Shown here piece after piece: positions 37,476-48,839 of a stretch of 64,000 nucleotides of DNA. The translations under genes and the position numbers were made by a program. The stretch lies in contig WPDH01000281.1 of the NCBI GenBank assembly GCA_019137255.1, forward strand, positions 1 through 64,000, in the 5' to 3' direction. Position 1 is the stretch's first letter. Each line of letters begins with the position of its first letter. This DNA is from Corinectria fuckeliana (lineage: Eukaryota > Ascomycota > Sordariomycetes > Hypocreales > Nectriaceae). The notes under the pieces were generated by a model, which was given only the letters and a program-made list of their open reading frames with translations, had not been told where the DNA came from and ran no database searches.

Positions 37476-39421
37476 TTAGATAAGAGCAATACCAGTAAAC
37501 CCGCGATAGGGATCAGAATAGATGACTCGTTTGTTCTTCCCATCTAGGTCGAGGGCATAGATGTGGCCTCCCAGATCTGTCACGTAGATCGTGTTACGTC
37601 TGTGATCGACCTTTAAGCCAATCGCCTCAGCGAAATGCCTTGACAGCACTCGCGGTTTCCCAGCTGGCTGTCCTGATTCGTCCAAGTTGACACTGTTCAG
37701 AGAGTTGCCGAAGGGAATCTCTCCCCGATCGGTCCAGTAAAGGCGGCTTTGAGATTCGTCGATGTCCAGGTCGATAGGTTCAGGAAGCTTGTCCACAATG
37801 GAGCGAATATCGGACCTAGACTGCGCCGTTTCCCCTGCTGGAATTTCAAGATTCGCAGAGAAGATGCGTCCCTGGCCTCCCTTCGATGGCCCCTTTTGAG
37901 TCCAGTACAATTTGCCTCGGCTGGGGGAGACGGCGACGCCAACGCACCAGTCGGTAACTTCAACTTGTACTTCCCCATCAGCTCCTGAGTGGCCGTTCTG
38001 CACAATGGCATGTAGACTAGAACCATCGTAGTTGCATCGCCATACCCGACAGCCCTCACGATCAGAAAAGTAAACCCTCTCTGCTGCTCGGTCGAGGCAT
38101 AGCTGCTTGGGAGTGTTGATCAGCCCCGGCGGCACGATGACGCGCAGGTCTGACCCATTCTTGTTCGCTGAGTATACCGATCCATCTTGTTCGCCTGGGG
38201 TTCCCATCAAGGTCCAGAAGATGCGGCCAGTTGTATGATCGATGTCGATGCCATCGGGGATGTTTTGCTTGGAAAACAACGACGTGATCTTGCTGCTAGC
38301 GGCGGCAATTTGTAATACCTCGCCATTGTGAAAGCTTGGGACCTCCGCAGCCAAGCCAATGTCCAGAACCAATAGCTCCGGGCTGGACGGAGCTGAAGTC
38401 TCATTCGCGAGCTTGTTCATGGATTTGGGAGGGTACAAGCCGCCGGCAGCGCACTTGGCACCCAGTTTCCCCTGGTTAATGTAATTGACCTGGAGGAAGT
38501 CGGTAGTTTTTTCGGGTGAAAGCTTTCGCTCCTCAATGTAATGCTTCTCAATGAACGCTACAGTGTCAAGTCCAACATCTGATAGATAGCACCATGTCAG
38601 TCATCAAAGCCCGGGGTTCTATACAAGGGGGTTGGTGAGAGCCTTACCATCCATCATTTCGCAAGGGCCTTGGCCGCACTTGATCATAACTTGCTTCCAG
38701 ATCTGATCGAGCTCGTCGGGGACAGACACACCGTCTGCCAAGATTGTCAAAGTTTCCCTCTTCACCGCGGCCCACAATCTATTAAAGATGAAGCCAGTGC
38801 TCTCTTTTCTAGCAACAAACGGTGAGGCACCCGTCTCCCTCAATCTCTCCGATAGGAAAGGGAATATCGCTGGCTCGGTGAAGCCATCCGTCATGAGTTC
38901 GACAACCATGACCCCTGGGGGCATGTAGTAATGGGTGTTCAGTATTCTGGGCTTGGTGGCATCCGAGACTTTGGCGAGCATTTCAGAGGATTGATGCGAA
39001 GAGGAATTGCTACCCAGGATGCAATCTGCCGGTGCCACGGCCTCCAACGCCGCGAAGGCCTCAATTTTGAGCTGGATCTTCTCGGGAACAGATTCAATAA
39101 CGAGCCAAGCCCTGTTTACAGACTGCTCCAAGTCCTCGAAAGCATTGACAACACCGGCTTCGGAGCAGGCGGTCTGCTTCATGTAGACTGGCAGCTGCTC
39201 TTGGACATATTGTAGACATTGGGACCGCTGCTCAGCATTTGGATCACGGACGTGCACTTGGTATCCAGCGGCTGCCCAAGTGCATGCTGTGTTTTGTTAG
39301 ATGACTGCAAAGTGAAACGTGTTACTTGAGAAGGCTACGCACCAATGCGTCGACCGAGGACACCGGCGCCCAATATGACAACCGGCCGTGTTGCATAATC
39401 TTTCGGGGGTTGCCAAGCCAT
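37476..39421 (-). CDS. 3-hydroxyacyl-CoA dehydrogenase fused to a YWTD beta-propeller
   Basis: Complement of exons 39343-39421, 38648-39286 and 37476-38578, 606 residues, introns 56 and 69 bp, frame exact throughout. Residues 1 to about 280 are an NAD-dependent hydroxyacyl-CoA dehydrogenase: 'VVILGAGVLGRRIACTWAAAGYQVHVRD' (Rossmann), 'VIESVPEKIQLK', 'ILGSNSSS', 'NTHYYMPPGVMVVELM' (catalytic His and Glu), 'FIFNRLW', then the C-terminal domain 'PCEMMDDVGLDTV' and 'GKLGAKCAAGGLY'. Residues about 300-606 form LDLR-class-B/YWTD-like blades: 'GRIFWTLMG', 'RVYFSDREG', 'KLYWTQKG', 'RLYWTDRGE' and 'TIYVTDLGG'. No signal peptide, so cytosolic or peroxisomal. It is divergent from the Zn2Cys6 gene at 40207. 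The joining exon encodes both 'DVGLDTV' and the first blade, so the fusion is direct. Confidence 0.88.
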
Positions 39422-40206
39422 TTCGATGAGTATTGAGGACGGTTTGGAGTCGGGTGGTATTGGAGCTTGATGTTGCTGTCGCGTTGTGCGGATGGAGCGT
39501 AATACAAGGTGGCAGGTAGTCAACGTTCGAAGGAGTCTGGATTGTTATCTTCATTGACCTGTCAAATTTGGTCGAATGAGACTGGTAATCTATTCTATTT
39601 ATGAGACGTGCGTATGTCAGGTTACAGGTTACGAAGAGAACAACCTATGCCTCGGAAACCACCCTTTCCTCGGAAACCATGGCTAACAACGCCTGCCACT
39701 CGCCAATCGTACGCATGAACGAACAAAGTCACGCATGCCACGGCATAGATGTACCCACCAACCCACTTATTAGTTCAGGATAGCGAGACGTGAGTTCAAT
39801 TATGACTTGGTTTCCCGGTATCACCGAGGCAAAGCCGAGGGAAGCTTGCGGACAGGTCAATGACATTGATTAATGGGTCGCTGTGCACGAAGTAACCCTG
39901 GAGAAAACTCGGTGTCCACATACCGGCCGTACTAGCCGATTGAGCGGCAGATTCATGGCGAACCCCTCATATTGATGCCAAGCCGGCCCGTCCGTCCCGA
40001 CGGCGACGCGGAATGGACCCGTATTGCGGAATACTAATAGGTACCCTGCAATTGGTGGGACTTTAACCCGGACCAAACCGAGGCTCTCCCTGTCTTTGTC
40101 ATCAGCGAGGCATTACCGAGAATCTTCACCGTCAACTACAGTCTGTCTGTATCCGTTGCCGAGCTATTCACCGTCACCCACACACACAGAGGCCTGTCTT
40201 TTCAAC
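39422..40206. promoter_or_regulatory. Divergent promoter with repeated CCTCGG/CCGAGG sites
   Basis: 785 bp between the fusion gene (minus) and the Zn2Cys6 gene (plus). It has two exact copies of CCTCGGAAACCA (39650-39661 and 39668-39679, 18 bp apart), and CCGAGG at 39824-39829, 39835-39840 and 40078-40083. The CGG core suits Zn2Cys6 proteins, so the neighbouring regulator is the natural candidate. That link is inference. Confidence 0.5.
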
Positions 40207-42600
40207 ATGCCGCCGGCGCAACGACGTCATCGCTCCACGGTTGCATGCCACAAGTGTCGACGACACAAAGTCCGTTGCAGCGTGACTGTGACTGGGATTC
40301 CATGCACACGATGTGCTCAGGATGGAGTTGAGTGTGCTGTTCAGGAAGAAGGAAGCTACATGCTGTGAGACCAGAGCCAATAAATTTCCTGACTTTTCTG
40401 ACAGATCAAGCCTGCTAATATGGGGCGGGAAACCGTAGGCCGCGAAGCTTGATAAGATCATCGCCAGGCAGGGACTCGCCAACAAGAAACTCCCATCGTC
40501 AGGCCACTGGCACCATCGTGGAAGATCCAGATGCTCCTCAGCCAACATTGCCAACTCCACCCCCGCAACCCCGTCCCGTGACTGAAGCACCCAGAATTGA
40601 ACGTACCCCCTTGCAAGATGATATCTCGCATTACCAATCTGATTCCGAACGGCAGAGAGATATCCAAGAAGAGGAGCATGGCGCAGAGATCTCTTCTGCT
40701 GCTAGCGGCCATACAAATCCTGGGTTTGGGATACCATTCTACACTGGTCAGCGGGCTCCGTCATACCGATAAATGATTGCAACTAACTTTCATGCTAGGG
40801 GAGCATCCTAGTGCTGCTGCCGGTATCGATCATGACTCAGCAAGACATGTGCTTCTTCCATCAATCTCATCGACGACCATCACGAAGTCTGATCGCGATT
40901 TCCTTCAGTTGAAAGGAGCCTTTAACTTCCCAAGGGAAACATCTCGCATAGAGCTACTACGAGCATATTTCCATCATGTACACCCCGCCGTGCCCGTTAT
41001 CGATGCTAGTTTATTACAGGAACTTGAATCTTTGAAGGATATCACAATTCCTAACTTACTAGTCTTCTGGAGCATGGTATCAGTGGCAGTCAATGTGAAT
41101 CAATCAACAACTCGAGAGATGAACATCGACTCTAACTGTATTACTAGGCGGTTTCAAGTAGTGTGTGGCAAGCCGAAGGTTTTGCGTCACGCAAAGAGAT
41201 GAGGGATACTGCATATTTCATCTCCAAGGTTAGCTCACCCCCATTCTTCCCCTTACACGACAAAATTGACTAGGTAATTCATAAACAGTGCATCTACGAC
41301 AACGGCGGGATTATAGGCAACGAAGTCCGTCTTCAAGCTTCCCTGCTCTTGAGCTTCTGGTACTCGGGGATAGACTCGCACTCACAGCCCTGGTACTGGA
41401 GTGGCGTGGCTATAAGCCTTTGTCAGATCATTGGCATACACCGAGACCCGGATTCGACGCGTATGAACACCTTCATTACCCCGCATCGTCGACGGATGTG
41501 GCGGAGACTGTGGGCAGGGTGCCTCTACCGCGATTGCTGGCTAAGCCTTACCCTGGGACGACCGATGAGAATACGTCTTGGCGACTGCAACATGCCTCTA
41601 CCGAGAGCCGAAGATATGACTATCGATGTAACCGAGAACAGTTCTTCGTTCTTTGAGGCCTACATTCCACAAGAGCTCAACCGCCTCGCCGATTATTGGA
41701 TCATACTTTTACAGCTAAGTCAATGCCTAGGCAATGTTCTTAGTCTATGTTATCAGCAAAATGGCCCTCGCCCAATGTTGGAGCAGTTTGAAAGTGTGAA
41801 GATGGAGCTAGCTCGACTTCATATTCCTGAACCGGATGCTAGTAAGCCAAGTCGACTAGTGAGCTATTATCACTACCTGGTGCAACTGCACAACCAGTAT
41901 GAAATCGAGGGCTTTCCTATCACTGGGGGTTGTTAGAGCTAACGGAAATCCTGATAGGGCATTGATAATCACGTTTTGTCGTCCATTCCTGTCGATTACG
42001 CCCCAGAACCTCCCAGAAGAAGCTCAAGAGTCATGGCGAGATGATATTCGAAGCAATATGGAAGTTGCAGCAATGGGCACGAATACTATACTTGACAGTA
42101 TAGTGAGAGAAGAGCTCCTTGGATTTGCAGGAGCCATGACGTAAGTGTCATGAATTACCAAAGCAGTCTGTTGCTGACCATGCCAAAGCCCCCCTTTGCT
42201 CATTCCGGCCATGCATGTCCATCTTTTGAGCTGCAAATCAACCAAGTCATTGACTCGAGCACTTGCTTTTCACAAGTTGGAACTTTGCATGGCAATAATG
42301 CGGGAGTTTCAGAAGAGATACACATCTGCATCTTTATTCTGTGGCATCTTTAGAGAAGCGGCTCGTCAAATAGCCCCTGGCCATTTGGATCTGCCACCTT
42401 GGAAGGTTCCTCAAGAGTCAACGGAAGGATCAAGACGGAACGACGAAGATCAGGATCCGGTCTTGGATTCTATGTTGTCTGGTCCTTCTTTACTCAGTGA
42501 CGAACTCCTTGATCGTCTCGTAAATGAAACTTCCATGTATAACTTTTGGGAGTCTTTCAACATGGGTGATCTACCATTGAACATCTATGAAAGCATTTAA
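40207..42600 (+). CDS. Zn2Cys6 transcription factor with fungal-specific domain
   Basis: Seven-exon model: 40207-40364, 40439-40746, 40799-41094, 41148-41228, 41289-41896, 41958-42140, 42189-42600, giving 681 residues with every splice in frame. Introns are 48-74 bp. The zinc cluster is at residues 14-44 ('CHKCRRHKVRC...PCTRCAQDGVEC'). The middle homology region (Fungal_trans) has 'YFHHVHPAVPVIDASLL', 'LLLSFWYSGIDSHSQPWYWSGVAISLCQIIGIHRDPDS', 'RRRMWRRLWAGCLYRDCWLSLTLGRPMRI' and 'LIITFCRPFL'. The acceptor of intron 1 is the least certain (40438 or 40455). Nuclear regulator set between two divergent promoters that share a hexamer, so it is the likely controller of the 37.5-46.5 kb group. Confidence 0.85.
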
Positions 42601-42681
42601 TCGAGATACGAAGGAAACTGCATTTATGAAACAAGATTAAGAAACTATGACCTTCATGTGACTCCTCCTTAACATCACAAT

Positions 42682-44150
42682 CTAAAAGAGAAAGATTTGA
42701 TCTGACATCTTCGCCACGGCACCCGGTTCCTTGAAGCCAAGAGACACCAAAGCCTTCTTTGATGCACCGATCATGCCTGGAGGACCACATAGCATAATCT
42801 TTGTGTCATCTTTGCTCGAAGGCAGCCGGTCCTTCATAACCTCCTTTGTCACGAACCCTGATCCGTAAGCCCACTTCGGAGGAGGCTGATCCAGCATGAA
42901 CCAAATCTTCAGATTCTGAGGGTAGTTCGTAGCATAGTGCTCGAGCTGCGGCCTCAACAAGATGTCTTCTTCAGTGCGATTCGCAAAGATGAGAGAAATC
43001 TCGGTGGTGTCCTTCAAATCTTCGCAAATGGCACGAATGACTTGATACATTGGTGTGATGCCTGTACCACCAGCAATCATGCCGATTTTCTTGCACAGCC
43101 CGCGCTGATAGCGCATAGGTCCCTTGGGACCGCGGAACAGGACCTCATCGCCAACTTTGAGGTTTGCAAAATAGCCTCCAGTAAGTGCACCATCGGAATA
43201 AACCTTGATGACAAGCTCCAAAAGACCTAGATCGAGGTTGTTTGAAGTAGGCGTGTATGATCGGGTGATGGATTGGCCTTCGACGGTGGCTTTGACGGCA
43301 ACATGTTGGCCGATCGGAAGTCCCACAGCTCCTTGCGGCTTGGGAAGCTTGAAAACGTAACGATAGACGTTGGGCGACAGCTGCAATATCTTGGTGACAG
43401 GAAGCGGCTTGTATTTCTTGGCGTCAAGAAACCCTGGGACCATGTGCGGGTTGATAGGTTTAGTCGTCTGACACTGCTTTCTGTACGGAGGATACTTTGT
43501 CAACTCAGACCCCACGTCGGTAAGCTTCATCAACTGATTTCCGGCTATGCCGAATGCCACCGTGGATAAGAAAGTGGCAGCCGCGAAGCCAACAAGGAAA
43601 GGGTTGTTTGACGAGAGTGATGTCGGCAATTGTGGAATTGAGATGGTCGGGAGCGTTGGAAAAGCATTTCTGATCAATGGCCTGTAGGACAAAGCGTAGA
43701 AAGCGGAGCCTGCGAACACGGCCGAACTCGACATAATCTTGAGCCTTGTAGACGACGATGTCTCTGCTGCTGACGTGGTAGGTGTATTGCCCACCAGGGA
43801 GACCAATTTGACAGGCTTCTTTTCCTGTCGTTGTTCTCCGCCGGGCGCTACACCGATGAGGTACGATTGTAGGATTTCATCCGCATCCTCGGAGTGTCCA
43901 GCTTCGTCATACGCTTCACTGGCATCCGTGCCTGCAACGTCGAGAAGGACCTCGACACCTCCAGGATGATCCCTCACGTAGTCTGTAGCATTATACACTG
44001 TAGGTAGTAATCAGTAACAAGTTCACAAGGTAGGTGAGGTGCTAGGTAGTTGTTGAGAAGCCTACCTTTGCCATGGAGGATAATCCACAGATCGTCTCTG
44101 GTATTGTGCCCAGCAACTTCCCCGGCGAGAATTACTGGCAGCTCGGACAT
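42682..44150 (-). CDS. Cytochrome b5 / cytochrome b5 reductase fusion
   Basis: Complement of exons 44066-44150 and 42682-43997, 466 residues, 68-bp intron inside the b5 domain. Cytochrome b5 domain 1 to about 75 with heme ligands H39 ('DHPGG') and H63 ('EAGHS'). A Ser/Thr linker and a membrane helix follow ('FLVGFAAATFLSTVAFGIAG'). Then an NADH-cytochrome b5 reductase: 'RYVFKLP', FAD motif 'RSYTPTSNN', 'GGYFANLKVGD', 'FRGPKG', NADH-binding 'GMIAGGTGITPMYQVIR', 'ANRTEEDILLR' and 'CGPPGM'. It passes electrons from NADH through FAD to heme and on to acceptors such as P450s, desaturases or hydroxylases. Its start is 552 bp from that of the divergent P450 gene, so the P450 is a likely partner. Confidence 0.93.
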
Positions 44151-44702
44151 TTTGGTGGTGGATTTGGGTTGGAATGATAGGGGGCTTGGAAGAGGAAACT
44201 GCAAAAGTTCACAAACTGCCCTTAAATCCAATCCTGTCTTGACAGTTGTCATGGTCAATATTTGATGTTTTTAGCGAGGACAATTTCCCGTCACTCATGC
44301 TGTCGCTGACCTTACCGAGGAGTCTCCGAGTAAAGTCTTACCTCGGGACTGTGCCCCACCCGGACAAGGGTAGTCGGGAAGACCGGTAGACCGGTAGACC
44401 GGGGGTTTGGGCCCACTTGCCGGCGTGACAACGGACCCAGCAGCAATGCGAGTTCCGAGGCATATTCGACAACTCCATTCAGACCACGGAATTTCCATCT
44501 ACCAATCGGGAGGATCCTAATCAGGCGCAATGACAATCAATAGGTACCTTGCAAGCCCGGCTCTATGGCAGATGCTCAAGTTTGCGAATATTTATCAGTT
44601 ACCATCTTGGCCCTTTAAATTCACCTTTCCTGGCTGTCAGGTTGGATCGATCATATCTTCTGTTCAATCCTGCTCTCGAAGTTGATCGAAACATCTCTAA
44701 GC
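44151..44702. promoter_or_regulatory. Divergent promoter with CCGAGG sites and GACCGGTA repeats
   Basis: 552 bp between the b5-reductase and P450 starts. CCGAGG at 44315-44320 and 44455-44460, CCTCGG at 44341-44346, and a tandem GACCGGTA, GACCGGTA, GACCGGGG run at 44381-44404. The hexamer is shared with the promoter at 39422-40206. Confidence 0.5.
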
Positions 44703-46507
44703 ATGGCTACGAAATCCTTCTTTCTCCTAGGGGAGCCCCCAGCCTCCGCGAGGGCAATAGACATTCATGAGGTTTCTACCTTGGATGGCCTCAAAGATGT
44801 AATCGCTTCCCACTTCGCCATTGTGGTGTCGCAAGGTAAGTTGTTTGCCCCTGTCAAAGCCATCTGTAGGTACCCGCAGAGCTTAGCGCTAATCGACCAT
44901 CTTACTAGGTATTGGGTTCGAGTTTGATGATCGTGCTGTCTCTGAGTTGTCAGAGATCACGTCGTCAAATACCGAGATAGCCATCACAGTCGACGGCCGT
45001 GCCATTCGTGATATTCCTGGCCCTGCAGGCCTCCCCTATGTCGGAAACTTTTTCGAAGTATTCCCTGACCATCTCGGTAATCATCAGCGTCTTTTTGACA
45101 TTTACGGTCCCCTTTTCAAGACCACAAACATGGGACGCACAGTCTATCACACCAACGATCCCGAGATTGCTGCCATTGCCTTTGCCGAGTCGGACTTCTT
45201 CACCAAGAAAATCAACGAGTCTCACCCACTAGCTGGCGTTAAAACACCAGAATGCGGTGTCTTCCTAGGCGACACGGACACTCCCGAATGGAGAATAGCA
45301 CACAAATTTCTCCCTCCCGCACTGGGACCTAAAGCAGTTCGGCATTACGCTCCCACGATGCAAAAGACGGTGGAAGAGTCGTTCGCCGTTTTCGACCGTC
45401 TGGACGAGCAGGGAGAGTCGTGGAATGTCTACCAATTCATGCTGAAACTGGGCGCCCAGGCAGTAGCCAAGTTAACGCTTGGCGCGGATCTGCATCACTT
45501 CGACGAGGTTGATTCGCCTGTGCACAAACTGGTTCACCGCACTGCCAAGATGTTATCGCTGAACAAGAAGGTGACGTCCATGGGCAACTGGTATGCTCAT
45601 CTCCCATTTGGAGACCCAAAGTTGCTGCGCGAGACCAAACAATACTGCCTATCATTCATCGCGAAGCAAATCGAAGACGCGGAAAGCGGAGGAGTCGAGG
45701 ACCTGCCACTACAGGATGCTGCGCTCAAAGCAAGGGACGTCATTGGTAGGTTGCGTCCTTCTTAGCCGCATCCCAAGAGCTGGGCACTAACGATGATTTC
45801 TCACAGACTACGCAGTCCGTGCCGTTGACAACAAAGGCGAAAAGATGCCCAAGAACATTCTGCCCGCGGTGCTTCTTATCACCACCGGCGCCGGGTTTAC
45901 AACGACATCGTCTCTTTTGTCGTGGCTCCTCTACAGCATGGTCACGTATCCGGGAAACCAAGATCGCCTGGTTCAAGAACTCGTCGACAACGATTTCAGT
46001 GACGACATGGAAATAACAACAGACTTCACCGATCGACTTGTTTTCCTTGATCACTTCATCAAGGAAACTCAGCGTGTCCACAACCCGTCCTTCCAACCCG
46101 GTCGAACCGCTAAGGTCGATCTGATCTTGCCCGGCGGCTACAGACTGCCCGAAGAGTCCGTCATTATACCTGCACTGCATCACATCCACAACAACCCGGC
46201 GCTGTGGGATAATCCAGCCTCGTTTGATCCGGACAGATGGTCGACTGACCGAGTTAAGAATCGACACAAGGCGGCGTATATCCCGTTTGCAGCTGGACAG
46301 CGCATGTGTATTGGCTTCAATTTTGCGCTGCAGGAAATCAAGATCTTCCTATCCAAGCTTGCCTATCGGTACGAGTTTCGAAAGGATGGTGATGAGACTA
46401 TTGAGTACGACCCAATGTTTCAGTTGATTAGGCCGAACAACCTGTACGTCCGAGCTGAAAGAAGGGTCAAACTGCCACCAAAGTCTCTCAAGACCAATGC
46501 AGTCTGA
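44703..46507 (+). CDS. Cytochrome P450 with non-canonical N-terminal extension
   Basis: Exons 44703-44835, 44909-45745 and 45807-46507, 556 residues. Residues 1-79 lack a membrane anchor and form a small soluble-looking segment ('IDIHEVSTLDGLKDVI', 'AITVDGRAI') before the hinge 'IPGPAG' at 80-85. The P450 core follows: I-helix at about 352-358 'AGFTTTS' where the usual acid of A-G-x-D/E-T is Thr; K-helix E410-T-Q-R413; 'FDPDRW'; heme-binding 'FAAGQRMCIG' with Cys491. It oxidises an unknown hydrophobic substrate. Without an anchor it may be soluble or bound through a partner. The adjacent b5/b5-reductase fusion could supply electrons. No CYP family is assigned. Exon 1 is joined because it gives an open frame through clean splice sites. 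Confidence 0.88.
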
Positions 46508-48839
46508 AGGATCGATGGGATTAGTCAGATGTGAGGTGATGATTTGTTGGCTTTGATTCATCGACAAATAAGTTCCCTGTGAGATACTTAGATTGTATAG
46601 ATAGCTCTCTTTTATCCGTTCTCTTTAATCTTGTTCTCCTAAACACATTTTTAGTCACAGTGAAGCGTAGTCAAAGTAAGATGTATCAAACACTCTACTA
46701 TACCTACCACAAAGAAGATCACCGCTTTGCCATGCTAATGGAAGCCTCCTTAAGTATTCGACGACTTCTGTCAGATCACGGGTGGAAACCTGTATCCTTA
46801 GCATTTACAAGAGTTTTTACGAGACAGCCCGCCACGATCTGGGATGATTTCGGACTGCACCGAGGACTTTCAAACTAGAAATGCTGCTTAGAACCGAGGA
46901 CGACGATGACCAAGAGGATTAAATGCCTGAAAGCAATGTGAAGTTATTTGATGCAGAGAAAAACACAGCTCATGGCCACATTTCCTTCATTTATAGAAAC
47001 AAGGCACTTTATACTATCAATTTCTATACTTTATTTAAAAAGGGGGCACTGTATATTATGAGGCCCCATGGTGTCATGCGGCCGATCTCTATATGAAGGT
47101 CCGCAGATGTCATACTGGTAGCAGCCTTTGGCGCAGGCCGCGGGGCTCGAGGAGTCGCCTTGTGCGAAAAAGTTGGCCCCTGGTTTCGGGATATCGGGTT
47201 GGCCGCAGATGGCTCCTTGGGGAGGAGGGACGTTGGGGACATGTTGTGATAATGTGACGGAGATGCAGCCAGGACAACGGCAACGCTGAGAAGCAACAAC
47301 TCGAGTTCCGTAGTGAGACGGTCAGAAGGTCAGCATAATAGGGCTGGCGTGTAAGCAATTTATACCATCGCGACCCCTAGGTGTCTATCAGTGAATAAAA
47401 ATAACCGTATTGATAGACTGCTATGCTACAAGGAAGCTTGAGTAGGTCTATCTTGGCACACAATGAATTCTACGTGTTGGCTATTAGTCTCGGACGTGGA
47501 TTACGAGGCGTAGTCTGGGCTTTAGAATCTGCCAGCTGATAGAACTAATGCTTTGAATGGAAACCTCGCATTAAGTCCATACTCAAAGCAATGCAGGACT
47601 TGCTACTGCCGATTAACTCACGAAGGAACTCACTTCGACACAAACGCATCAATCCCTTCTTAGCCATCCTTGCTCTTTGCATGCAGCGCCATGCAGAGGA
47701 CGAATGGGAGCAGGAATTGGTCGTGCTAAGCTTCAAGAGTTCTTTCAGGTCGTGCAGGACACTAAAACTCAAGGCACTGCGTCTTTTAGAATCATTTAGG
47801 AGCATGTTTGTGGTGTTGGATGAGAGTTTCGGAAGGCGCATTTTAGTCACTCGAAGAGAAGACTTGGTAGATGGATCATGTTAGAGTGACTGGCAGTCTA
47901 GTTGATGGTTGTCGAGAGTCAAGGTGATGGCATTGTCTCTTCTACGCCGCATGTTGGGTCCTCGGATCCCATATTCTACAAGGAAACATCATAGAAGTTG
48001 TCGTAGGGCTGCTCAACGGGCTTCTTCGTCTATCATCCTTAACGAAGTGACTCCTGCAAGAGGATAGAGGCATCCAAGGGCAGCTTCTGCCATCGCTTTT
48101 GAAGCTCCGGCATGCCGGCCACACAACCCCCGAGATTGCCGCAGACGGGCCATCTCCGTGCCGGCCTCCGTGCATTCCTGCTAGGTCCAGGTTTGCATGG
48201 TTATTGGGTTGCCTCGGACAAGGGGCAAAGTGATCCTTATAAGCGCTAGCCAGCATGACCGTTGCTGCTGGTGCCGAGAGCCGATGCGTCTCATGATCTG
48301 ATGACTGTCAGCGCCGAAAGACGGGATCTGCAAGGCGCTACGACTAGATTGAACAATCCATTCGAGCTTACTGTACTTGTCTAGTCTACAGTATTAGTTC
48401 TGTGGGCGAATAATAAGCCGTCAGAGACAGGCGTCGGTAATGTGGCCCCCGCAGTCCGTAAACTCGACAGCCGTCTTCCGTCTCACGTACAAGTCAACTA
48501 TGCAAGCCCCAGCACTATGGCTAGTGCTCTGATCTGATGGGCAGTCGATTGGAGGCTACGAATTCGGTTTGCCAACGAGGCTTCATCGTCGGGAACCCGG
48601 GGGCACAAACTTCGACTCCACAGATCTGGTGGTTCATTCGAGCATGGCTGGGATGATGATAGAGGCCAATGCCGACTACCGAGACGTCATAAAATTGCAT
48701 CTGGTATCAGTTCATAGGTATATAAGGAGACGGCAAGTAGCCTGCAAGAAGCGATAACTCTAAGACTACAGCCGGACTCTTTGTTGACATCCTACGACCA
48801 CCACATCCAACTCAATAGCCAACGATCATCAACTGCAAG
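46508..48839. other. Intergenic region, no gene recognised
   Basis: About 2.3 kb. A minus-strand frame at 47024-47299 has a signal-like hydrophobic start but no ATG in frame and no homology, so it is not called. The rest shows nothing. Confidence 0.4.

Noticed and set aside
47024..47358. Minus-strand frame with signal-peptide-like hydrophobic start
   Set aside because: The frame has no ATG, the only upstream ATG is in another frame and stops at once, and the sequence shows no family motif.
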